Part shown: one piece after another, positions 17,672-27,194 of the stretch
Layout of the letters: each line of letters opens with the position of its first letter
Numbering within the stretch: position 1 is the stretch's first letter
Assembly: GCF_000377785.1 (NCBI RefSeq)
Contig: NZ_KB898730.1
Coordinates: 117,098-181,097 of the forward strand
Direction of reading: 5' to 3'
Source: Thioalkalivibrio sp. ALJ24
Lineage (GTDB): Bacteria > Pseudomonadota > Gammaproteobacteria > Ectothiorhodospirales > Ectothiorhodospiraceae
DNA length: 64,000 nucleotides
Notes under the pieces: model-generated
What the model was told of the DNA's origin: nothing
Seen by the model: the letters and a program-made list of their open reading frames with translations, nothing else
Database searches by the model: none
Translations under genes and position numbers: made by a program

Positions 17672-18433
17672 TTACGGCGCTTCTCCGGACAAATCCTCCA
17701 TCGGGTCCAGGCACACCCCGCAGTTCACGGCGGTGTCGGGGCGCGCCCAGACGCGGGCGCCGCAGCTCGGGCAGGTGAGCCGCACGCGGGGATCCGGGCG
17801 CGGCTGCGGCGGGCCGAAGACCGCCGGTTTTTCGGGATCCTCCGGATGGGCGAGGGTCTCGGCCGGGGCGGGTGTGCTGGCCACCGCCAGGCCCTGTTCG
17901 GCCAGCGCGTCCTGCACCTGCGCGACCGATTCGGGCGAGGTTGGCGCATGGCGGTCGAACCAAGGCAGGGCGAAGCCGGTGGCCAGCAGATCCGCGCAGG
18001 CAACGGCGAACGGCCCGTCGGGCCGGATGTAGTGGGTGACCCGGCGCCCGGTCTGCTTGCCGTCCGGCAGTCCCGTGTCACTGGGCACCAGCCCGATGGC
18101 CTCCATCTTCTGCGCCCACTCGCGGTTGTGATGGTTTGAGCGGCTCGGCTTGCCGAAGCATTCCTGCCAGTGGTGAACCATCTCGTGCACCAGCGTGGAG
18201 AGCGCGACCTCCAGCGGGTTCAGGGTGAAGTACCCCGGATGCACGCCCAGCTCGTGGATGATGGTGCCGTCCGCGGAGATGAACCGCTCCGCATGGTGGT
18301 AACCCCGCTGGCGTCGGGAACTGCGCAGCGTGATCAGGCAGGACGGCAGCGCGTTGTCGAACAGCCGTTCGTTGAAGTGATCGAAGGCCTGCTGAAGGGC
18401 CGAATACATCGAGAGCGTGGGCGAGTCGGTCAT
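17672..18433 (-). CDS. SprT-like zinc metalloprotease domain protein
   Basis: 253 aa from ATG 18433. The zincin motif is HEMVHHWQ (about residues 81-88, an HExxH). Upstream GYHHAERFISADGTIIHELG and downstream HNREWAQKM are typical of SprT-like proteins. The C-terminus has a likely zinc ribbon (CPSCG, then NCGVCLD). Spartan/SprT-like proteases are linked to DNA-protein crosslink repair, and bacterial copies are common on plasmids and integrated elements. The gene starts exactly where the T-depleted tract begins. A start further upstream (to 18700) would run into that tract and give an implausible hydrophobic leader, so I reject it. Confidence 0.85.
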   Translation of the reverse strand: MTDSPTLSMYSALQQAFDHFNERLFDNALPSCLITLRSSRRQRGYHHAERFISADGTIIHELGVHPGYFTLNPLEVALSTLVHEMVHHWQECFGKPSRSNHHNREWAQKMEAIGLVPSDTGLPDGKQTGRRVTHYIRPDGPFAVACADLLATGFALPWFDRHAPTSPESVAQVQDALAEQGLAVASTPAPAETLAHPEDPEKPAVFGPPQPRPDPRVRLTCPSCGARVWARPDTAVNCGVCLDPMEDLSGEAP

Positions 18434-21400
18434 GGCGTTCACCCGGGATGGAGCCGAAGCCGCCGATTGTACAGCCCCCCACATGTCACAAACCCCGTCA
18501 CAAAACCTCCGAACCGCCTGTCGCCCCGGAAGCCGGAACAATAAGCGCCCGGCAGCAAGTGGGAGCAGCACACGAAGACAAATCAAGCGGCCGGCTAAAG
18601 CCCCCAATGTCGGATTAAGCCCTGAGAACAATCTACAGAAGATCCGAAAGTTGGTCCGGCAGTACACCACGCGGCAGAAGCCCACCGCCAAGAAAAACAA
18701 AGCTGACTAGAGTCCACCGACAGAATCGAAGCCAAGCACCCAAGAGACAAGCCATGCAGAAAACACAAACCACCAAAAACCCGAACCGGTCGAGCCGGAA
18801 GGAGACGAACGCCAGCCAAACCCGGAAGGAAACGAACCCAAAAAAACCACCAGCCAAACAAAGAAAAAAAACAGAAAGAAAAAACACGCAAGCACAAAGA
18901 CCGCGGACCCAAACCGCAACAAACAGCTCGACGAGGAGAAACACCAGCTCAAGCAGAAGCACCCCAAGCAGTAACCCAAAAACACACCCATCAAGAACCT
19001 CAGCAACCGAAAGCGCTGAGACCGAGCGAGAAGCCACTGAATGCAGAAAGGACTACACCGGGGAGGGAGGAACGCGCACTAGAAGGAAGGAATCGAAGGC
19101 CGAACAACCAGCCACCAAAAGCACAGACGCAACCAAGCCTCAAGAAACGACAGAAAAGCAGAACCAACCACACGAAACATCGACACAAACACGGAGCCGC
19201 CGAGCGCGGCACCTGAGCCAGAAACAAGCCAAAGCCGACAAGCAGACGTCCAAGCACCGCAACCAAGAGCACCGCGACCCGCACGGGCGCAGAGCAAAAC
19301 AGCCCAATCCCCACCAACCGGAGCGACGCGCCCAAACCCGAACAGCAAAACGCCCGGCGCAGGTGCAGAAGACACGAGAACAGCAAAGCCGAGACCGCCA
19401 AGGCACGCCCAGACGGCTACCAACGCACCTACGCCCCCCGCCCCAACGAGAGGAGCAGCCCCCCCGGCCCCAGCCCAAACGAGTAAACGCAGGACAATTC
19501 CAAGAGCAACGGAGAAACCCCCTGGACCAACAGGCCCACAGGCGGTAGCCGGCGAAACGCCCAAGTCCAAAACAGCAGCGGCGGACCGACCACCCCCACA
19601 CACCCGACCGCGACCCCAGCCCACACAGCCACAATCACAGATCGCCGCACGAGAACCACCTCAACCGGCGCGGGCACCAAAAGGAACCAGCACGCGAGCT
19701 GCACAGCATCCCCGGCCCAAAGAACGGAACCAAAGAGGACCATGCCCAAAACCAAGGGACGCGCGAGAACGAGCAAAGCCGCCATCAAAGGCCAGCCCGA
19801 ACCCGAAACCAACAGCGCCATCCACAGCGGACCAGACCCGCAAGAAGCCACCGCCCGCCGGACTCCTGAAACCCCCTCCCAAAGGCCTAAACGCACACAC
19901 CACGCCAGCGCTCCACGAGCCACAACACCGCCAACCGGCGGAACCGGCGACACAAACCGACCCAGCCCAAGGCAAAAACAGCCCGCCAGGCGATCTAGAG
20001 AAACCAAACACGCGCACAAGCCGAACAAACCCGCAACCACCACCGAACCCACTACCAAGACAACGACCCAAAAGCCCCCCAGACACAGCACAAACACCCG
20101 CAAGACCAGCTGACGTAAGACGACCCCACAGCCCCGCACTGACCGTCAATCCGGACCAAAAAACCCAGCGAATCAACCCTCCACACCGCCCGACAACACA
20201 CAGAAAACACCCCGCCCACAACGACCCGCAACACCCGCCGAAGCCCGACGCCCAAAAGCGGCCACACCACGCAGAAACGCCCGCCCCAACGACGGGGTAA
20301 CCAAGGCCAAAACAAGCGAGAGAACGGGCGGACGGCCACCGAAGGCGGCGAACACACCAAACAGACAAACCACCACGAAACAACCAAAAAAAACCCCAGC
20401 GCCCACAGAACACACCACCGAGCAAACACCAGAATTCAACAAAACGCGCGCAGCGAACCACAAAGCACAACGAGTCCCGTCCACAGGGCAGGACGACGAG
20501 AAAAACGTAACCAAGAGCAGCCCAACCCCGCTCGCCCGACGGTCCGGCAAACGACCAGCCCACCCAAACACGCCCACAGCCCGAAACCCCAAGGACACCA
20601 CCGTCGAGAATAAACCCATCCCAGACGAATTCTAAAAAAACCGTAGATGCAACGACGACCGAAGCGGGAAGCAAAACACAGAGGCGAGACAGGAAATGCC
20701 CACCCAACCAACTCAGAGGATCCCCAACCCACTTAACTGCAAGCGGGCACCAAGCCAACAGCACCAAGACCAGCACCGCCGCCGCCCTCCTGAAAGCACC
20801 ACGAAACCTAAAGAGCACCACAACGCGAAACGCAGACAGCACGCAGGAACAGACGCCACCACCATCGCGCAAGATGCTGCAGTCGGGCACAACCCATACC
20901 AAACAGCCAATGCCCAAAGCCAGGGCCACAGAACAAAAAAGAAGCGGAAGCACAGGCGACCCCGCAATACAAAAGAAACCCACCACAAGCCAACGAAACA
21001 AGTCAAACAAGCTGCAGCACTAATAAAGCGCCACGAAGAACCAACGCAGGCGCCCGAGCACAAAAAGCACCCCGTCAGCGGAAGAGGATTCCGAAGAACG
21101 ACCGAGCCCCAGGGCAAAAACCAACACCAGGATACAACAATAGCGAACCACAAACAGCACAAAAAACAACAAACCGCGAAACCCAAACGGTGGCGCGACC
21201 CAAACAACGAACGAGGAAGACGGCGCACCGCCAACGACAACAACCTCTAACCGAACCAGAGAGCCCCCGGGGGTCCAGGCGGGAACCAAACGAAAACCCA
21301 ACAACTGGCCACATGCAACGACCCCCAAGCCGGCCACGAAAACCAAACACAGCGCAAGCAAAAAAACCTAAATGAAAGAACAGCAGAGCAGCACGCATCG

Positions 21401-24400
21401 AAAAACGGGCCAATTCAGGATCCCGCCACCCCCACCCAACCCAAACACACCGACACCAAACAACCGACAGCCGAGCTCCACGACCAAAAAGAACAAAAAC
21501 TCGCCCAACAGCGCACCGCTCAGCGCGCCAAAAAGCAACCCCAGACAAGCGGAGGCAAGACGAGGAAACAAGCCGACAGCACCCACGCACACGCGCCCAG
21601 ACAGCGAACACAAGCGGCCCACCAAGAGAAACAAACAGAGAACCGTAGCCACAGCCCGACCCAACCTGGCGAAGAACGCCAGCCTGAGCCACCACGCGGA
21701 ACCGCCCGGGGAGATCAAAGCCCGCGTCACGCCCAACCCAAAACCACCCGGGGACGACCCCTCGAACCCCAGCGACAAACAGACGCAAAGAACCACACAA
21801 GCGTCCCCCTCAGCACAGCAGGGACGCAGCAGACCGAAGACCCCCGGGCGAACCAAGCCCATCAGCCCAAACCAGGACGCAAAGCCGTACATGAAGAGCA
21901 GAAAGAACGACGGCACGGATGCCCCCGCCATCGCCAACACGGCCGGCAAACACCCCACCCCCTGCGGACCAGCCAAGTCAAACCGCAAAAAGACTCGCAC
22001 GCCCGCCACCCGGTGCGCCAAGACCTGGCCACACACCAAGCGCCAAACAAAACCAACACCAACACCGGCTGCCGAAACACGGGATCACCGCACAAGAGGC
22101 ACTACCACAACACCCGAACGCGAGACCCAACCCAGCAAAGCAGCGCGCCACCAAGAAAACACCCGAAAACCCGCGCAAGAGCGACTCCAGTACCACCAGG
22201 AAGCCAACCCCCCAACGGACCACAACAACAAGGAAGAACCACTCAGACCCCAGCACGAAGCCCAGGAAAACAGGCGCCAAACCAGAAAGCCAAGCAAGAC
22301 CCCCGAATTCAACAAAACACCGACGAACACGAACGACAGGCGATAAAACAGACAGCCGAAGAGAGGAAAAAAAACAAAGAAGCCCACGCCCAGCACAACC
22401 CCAAAACCACCCCATAAAGCAGGAACCAGCAAGGCAACCGCCCGCCCGACAAGCTGACCAAGCCAGACAACCGGGACCCAGGCACACAACTCCCCGACCC
22501 CAATCACAGCGCGCAGCGCGACACCCCAAAGGCAACAGAAAAACCAAAACCACCCAAGAAAAGCTACCCCCAAACAGAACAAAAGCGCCAGCAGAAGAGA
22601 CGACAACGACACCCAGCAAAAGCGACGCAAAGAGCAACCCAACCAAGACACCAGGAACGCCAAAACCAGCAAACAGGCGGAAAACAGCCCAAGACCCCCC
22701 GCCCACGAAACCGCAACAACCACAGCAACCCGCCCAAACTCGAAAACCACAACAACGCCCGGGCCACCCACCACACCGAACGCCACCAACTCACCACCAA
22801 ACAACACCCCAAGCGAAAAGACAAGCGCAAGCCCAGACCCACACCCAACAAACCGAAGGCGAACCCGCACTACGACCCGAACGCCCAAGCACAGCACGCA
22901 AACCCCCAAGCGCCGAACACCAACCACCCAGACGACCGGGAGCAAGCCCGAGAAGAAGCACTCCTCGCACGGCCCAAGCAGCTCTCGCACCGAAAACCCG
23001 GAGACCACCGGCCGCACCCAGAACACAGCGCCGCCGGAGCGCAACCGGCTGGCATGACGCACGCGCAAACCCCACCAGCCACCGACACCAACCCCAAACC
23101 AAACCGAAACCACGCGGCAAGCAGCGAAGACCCAACCCAACCCCACACCCACCAGCCCAACACAGCCCAGAGCGCGCGTCGAAGAGGAACGCAAACACAG
23201 CAAAAAAGCAAAGTAGCTCCGAAACGGAGACTCAACAGCAAAGGCCCTTACCGGAGCGCCACCCGCCACAACCTAAAAGCAACAGAGGACAGCGGACCAG
23301 ACAACGACGACGCACGCACCCAAACGGACAAAAGCGTTTTACAACAGATCAAAGACCAAACGCCCGGAACAGACCTGAACAAGAAACAGCCCACCGCAAA
23401 AGACACCCGGCCCCGCGCATTCAAAGAGGCGACGGTGCCCATGGAGGTGCATCTCAAACAGCGCGCGGACAGATGAGCGGTTAGGGAGGGCCGAAACAAT
23501 GACAGATCGGACCAACGACAGGTCGGTCGGAGCATCGGAACAGAGAAGGCGACCAACACGAACAGTAAAGCAAGCGAGCGGCCTGACAAGAGGCGCCCTG
23601 GGAAGGCCTTGAACGAACCGAGCATGGGAGATGTCCCCGCAAAGGCGGGAAAAAACGGACACACAAAACAACAAAAGAAAGACTAAAGAGACCCCGCTAA
23701 CGGGAGTGCGACACAGCTCACGGCCACAAGGGATCCCAAAACCCCATCACCAGCGCGTCCAGAACGAGCGGGGGCAAGACGTGAACAACAAGGAAATAGC
23801 CACCAACACCCCGCAAGAAAAAGTCGAAAACAACGGCCAGATACAGCACCCAACCGGGGGAGGCAGGCAAGGGACAAAGAGTAAAGCTGACCAGCGGCTG
23901 CCGCGGCGAAGTAACCCCCCACCCGATCCCGCGGGCCCACGGCAACCCACACCCGGATGCACCAAAGCCAACAGCCACACCGAGGGACGAACTGTAGGCC
24001 GCCCATCCGAAGAAAACAGCCGACCCGACGCGAGAAAAAGCAAACGAAACGACAGACCGAGCCGCACCAAGAAAAGGCACGGTGAACTACCACCAACCCG
24101 AAAAACCGTCAGGGGGCGGGTAGGCCGCATCAGCGAACCAGGCGGCGGCCATGGGCAGAAACGCCAGAGCCGCCCCAACACGACAACGCTCCAAACGCAG
24201 CCACGGAAGTGCAGCCAGCGACCCGGTCGTCGCCGCGTCATAACCCACGAACACATCACGAATCGCCAGAGGCACCAACAGACGGACCCAGCGGGCAAGG
24301 GACGCGAACCCCGGGAACAGCACCGCCAACAAGCACCCGGGCCGCACCAACGCCAGAATCAGCGGGCCAAACACATCCCCGCAGGCACGCGACGACATGG

Positions 24401-24840
24401 CAGGTGGACACCCCCCACCAGACAAGCACCAACAGGTCCACCAAAACGTGGCAAACCCAGCGACAGCCCGCGGCGCGAGCAACAAACAGCCCTCAGACGG
24501 GCCGCCGCGAAGCAGGCCCACCGGCTGGGGAAGCGGGCGAAAAATAGCCGCGGAACGCTCAAGGGTAAGCCGGGCCCACGGAAAAGCGAACCGGCGCGAA
24601 ATGGCCTCCGCCGAGTACCCAGTCAGGGGGACGGCGCGCATCAGGAGCAAGCCCCAAACCACGGGGGCCGCCGCGCCCTCCAGCGGGACGGGGGGCCCGC
24701 AGCGAGGGCCCGAAACGGCCCGCGCCCGCACGTTCGTCAGGCACGAGCCCGAGTCCAGTAGACCGCCCGAAACGCACGACAGCGCCCCCGCCGGGGCGCA
24801 GAAGTTCCACGCCCGACGAACCCCACGGATCCGCGGCGCG
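18434..24840. other. 6.4-kb T-depleted, A/C-rich tract without credible genes
   Basis: The + strand is almost free of T. I hand-counted three 60-base stretches (18841-18900, 20221-20280, 22801-22860) and found no T in any; they hold 40, 19 and 26 A and 13, 28 and 24 C. Ordinary flanks hold about 12-14 T per 60. Because every stop codon contains T (or, on the other strand, A), long frames are open in several phases on both strands at once; their products are compositional artefacts (K/T/P/Q/R-rich one way, F/V/W/G/C-rich the other). The left shoulder is gradual (18480-18720). The right edge is abrupt near 24840. From 23460 to 24840 the bias is milder: T is low but G is near normal. No recognisable gene, repeat array, tRNA or IS is inside. 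Confidence 0.93.
20432..20445. repeat. 14-bp repeat inside the T-depleted tract (copy 1; copy 2 at 22305-22318)
   Basis: GAATTCAACAAAAC occurs twice, 1.87 kb apart and in the same orientation. The similarity extends leftward: AGCAA-AC-CC-GAATTCAACAAAAC agrees at about 24 of 27 positions. In sequence this A/C-rich a chance match is possible, but the shared TT-containing core makes descent from one duplicated segment more likely. Confidence 0.4.
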
Positions 24841-27194
24841 CTCCGCCCGGTGATCGCCTCGATCTGTCGGGTGTCGAGTCCGTCGATCATGCGCCGGACA
24901 GCACGTCCGAGAAGATCGTCCAGAGTGTGGACGTAATGCTCGATGGTGATCTGGGTGTCGGAATGGCCCATAAGCCGCGAGACCAGACGCAGCGTCCGAC
25001 GCTGCGTGGGGCTTTGGTCGCCAATGAGTTCGCGGCGAAGCTTTCGGGGATCGGTCGGGGCCGTCATCGAACGGGCCTGTGACCAGGGAGGAAGCGGTTC
25101 CTCGCCTTCGCCTTCCAGTTCCCAGAAGTGCAGCAGCGTTCGGGATGCGAACGAGTGGCGCAGATGGTGAAAGCGGATATCGGGATCGCCCGTCACCTGG
25201 GTCATGGCCCGGGTTGCCGCATCCAGAAGCTGATCGTTGGGGCGTATCGGCCCGCGGTCCGGCAGCGCGAACAGTGGCGCATCTTCGGACCCATCCGGCT
25301 CGGCCCGTCGATGCTCCTGCCATCTCATCAGCCGTTCCAGTAACGCCTCCGGCAACATGGCGTGAAGGGGTAGGACGCGCTGCGCGTTGCCGCTCTTGAG
25401 CAGACGCAGGCCGTTCGGCCGCACCAGCAGCGAGTATTCCGGTGGGCCTTCGAGGTCGCCAATCAGGATGCCCGCGGCCTCACTGCGACGTAGACCGCCG
25501 TAAAATCCCAAAGCCATGATCAGGGTGAGCACGCTGCCGACCGCGGGATTGTCACGGTACAGCTCGTCCACCCAGTCGAGGGTGCGCTGAAACAGGGCCT
25601 CGTCCAAGTAGTTGGCGTCGGGCGGGCCGTGGGTCACAACATGCTGCGGCGACTCCAGCGTCTCCAGCGGGAGCGGCGACCGGGAGTGCGCTTCCATCAG
25701 GAATTGATGGAAGCTGCGAAGGCCTCGGGCCACGCGTTTGCGGCTGCGCGCGTTCGGCGTGTCCTCAAGGGCGCTGGTGTAGAGTTCGATGAGGTCGTCC
25801 GCCGTGAGGTCTGCCGGATCCGTATCGCCAAGCTGACCGGCGATGCGGCCGGCTACGGCGTTGTAGAGTTCATAGACGGTGCGGCGCCGCGGCTTTCGGC
25901 CCGCTCGTGCGGGTGTGCACAGCCGGTTTGCGACCCAGTCGGCGAGCCGCCGGACACTCGGGAGCAAGGGTAGGGGAGTCCGGCCCCCTGTCGGGTTGGC
26001 GGTTGGGTGCGCCTCGATCCAGTCGCGAATGGGCTGTGGATCCGGGGGATCGTTTTTTCGGATCAGACGGGTGAGATCGTGCAGTTGCGCGGGCCAGGCT
26101 TCATGGCCGTGCGGGTCGGCGTCTTCCTCCGTCGTGGCGCTTTGTGCAGGAGCAGAGCCGTTCTCCGAGACTTCGGACCGATGGCCCGGCTCCGTGGCCC
26201 GTGGGGGCAATGAAGTCCGGATCCGATCCGGTGGAAAGATCAGTCGTTCATGCACGCTGACCGGTAGTGACGTGGCCACCCGCTCACCCGCGGCGTGGGC
26301 GAGGAGATACGGCGGGACGTAAAGCGCCAGATGAAGGCGGGCGACCTTCTGCAGTTGACTCCAGTTGCGCGGGAGCTGGTCGGAGAAGCCCAGCGTCTCG
26401 GCACAGTCCCTGATCCAACGGTAGAGGAGCGGGCCGTCCGCCCGCGTCGCCGGAAGGCCGGGAGGCAGGCCTTTGTTTCCATCGCGGACGAGCAGATGGC
26501 GCGTGATCGGATCCGGATACCAGCGCAGGTGCAGTGGCATCGTTTCGTCCTTGACCTGGTGATACAGCTCCATCCAGTGGTGGTGTGCGGGAGCCTGATG
26601 GAGAGAGTGGCCGAGAGCCCAGAGCCACCGCGGGCGCAGAAGGCCGCCGAAGAGCAGGGCGCTCAGGAAAATCCGGCCCCACCGGGCCTGAATCCGTTCC
26701 GGGTCGATCGGTGAGGCAAGGTGGTTCAGAAAGGTGTCCACCAGGCCCTGATGGCGGACCATGTCGAGAAAGTCATGGTGCTGGAACGGCGAGGAAGGCG
26801 CCGGCGGTAAAGGGACGGGCAGGTCCGGAATGACGATCCGCCACCGACCGACGCGGTTGCCGGTATCGAGGATTTCGGCGACCCGTCGCTGGGCAACGAA
26901 GCTGCGGCCCGCTGGCGCCTCGGCGCGGACCTTTAACATCAGTGTGCGCGTGTCGCTTTTCGTCCACTCGAGGTCTTCGGGCGGCTCGACCGAGGTGAGC
27001 CTCGGGTATTGCTCTTTGAGGATGCGCCAGACGGACAGGAACTCGTCACCATCCTGTGGTTCCTCCCGGGTCGCTTCGGTTGGATCGGGCTGGCGTTCCC
27101 CGATCGGGTTCCAGAGGTGCCTCCAGCCGGCCCAGATCGCGCGAGGATCGTCGTCGAGCCCGCCGTCGCCCGGTTCGCCAGACATATCGCTCAT
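24087..27194 (-). CDS. Large tyrosine recombinase, GmtY-like, with anomalous C-terminal extension
   Basis: 1035 aa from ATG 27194, which overlaps the upstream gene's TGA (ATGA). Residues to about 790 look like normal protein. The C-terminal catalytic domain of the DNA breaking-rejoining family holds GFYGGLRRSEA (catalytic Arg, about 567), HHLRHSFASR (HxxR, about 675), LMGHSD and IEHYVHTLDD (nucleophile Tyr, about 752). The N-terminal 400 residues are family-specific. Beyond about residue 790 (left of 24840) the gene enters the T-depleted tract, and the last 245 residues are hydrophobic and Trp/Cys-rich, probably not native protein: the original stop may have been lost to the base bias. With its two partners it resembles the gamma-mobile-trio recombinases. 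Confidence 0.75.
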   Translation of the reverse strand: MSDMSGEPGDGGLDDDPRAIWAGWRHLWNPIGERQPDPTEATREEPQDGDEFLSVWRILKEQYPRLTSVEPPEDLEWTKSDTRTLMLKVRAEAPAGRSFVAQRRVAEILDTGNRVGRWRIVIPDLPVPLPPAPSSPFQHHDFLDMVRHQGLVDTFLNHLASPIDPERIQARWGRIFLSALLFGGLLRPRWLWALGHSLHQAPAHHHWMELYHQVKDETMPLHLRWYPDPITRHLLVRDGNKGLPPGLPATRADGPLLYRWIRDCAETLGFSDQLPRNWSQLQKVARLHLALYVPPYLLAHAAGERVATSLPVSVHERLIFPPDRIRTSLPPRATEPGHRSEVSENGSAPAQSATTEEDADPHGHEAWPAQLHDLTRLIRKNDPPDPQPIRDWIEAHPTANPTGGRTPLPLLPSVRRLADWVANRLCTPARAGRKPRRRTVYELYNAVAGRIAGQLGDTDPADLTADDLIELYTSALEDTPNARSRKRVARGLRSFHQFLMEAHSRSPLPLETLESPQHVVTHGPPDANYLDEALFQRTLDWVDELYRDNPAVGSVLTLIMALGFYGGLRRSEAAGILIGDLEGPPEYSLLVRPNGLRLLKSGNAQRVLPLHAMLPEALLERLMRWQEHRRAEPDGSEDAPLFALPDRGPIRPNDQLLDAATRAMTQVTGDPDIRFHHLRHSFASRTLLHFWELEGEGEEPLPPWSQARSMTAPTDPRKLRRELIGDQSPTQRRTLRLVSRLMGHSDTQITIEHYVHTLDDLLGRAVRRMIDGLDTRQIEAITGRSAPRIRGVRRAWNFCAPAGALSCVSGGLLDSGSCLTNVRARAVSGPRCGPPVPLEGAAAPVVWGLLLMRAVPLTGYSAEAISRRFAFPWARLTLERSAAIFRPLPQPVGLLRGGPSEGCLLLAPRAVAGFATFWWTCWCLSGGGCPPAMSSRACGDVFGPLILALVRPGCLLAVLFPGFASLARWVRLLVPLAIRDVFVGYDAATTGSLAALPWLRLERCRVGAALAFLPMAAAWFADAAYPPPDGFSGWW

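Noticed and set aside
17672-18700. Longer N-terminus for the SprT-like protein (start near 18700)
   Set aside because: The extra 89 residues would be coded by the edge of the T-depleted tract and read as hydrophobic/arginine noise; ATG 18433 opens directly into the conserved domain.
19079-23269. Long - strand open frames translating as very hydrophobic, Trp/Cys-rich 'membrane proteins'
   Set aside because: G/T-rich DNA always codes Phe, Val, Leu, Trp, Gly and Cys, and A-scarcity removes stops. They overlap one another in different frames and do not show ordered transmembrane segments with charged loops.
18754-23484. Long + strand open frames (up to 521 codons), K/T/P/Q/R-rich
   Set aside because: All stop codons need T, which is nearly absent, so frames stay open by composition. 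Several phases are open together, there are no ribosome sites at the starts and no domain or codon bias.
18434-24840. Diversity-generating retroelement as the cause of base depletion
   Set aside because: Adenine-directed diversification would deplete A on one strand, which superficially fits, but there is no reverse transcriptase, no template/variable repeat pair and no target gene in the window.
18434-24840. CRISPR array or tandem repeats
   Set aside because: No regularly spaced direct repeats; only one short imperfect repeat 1.9 kb apart.
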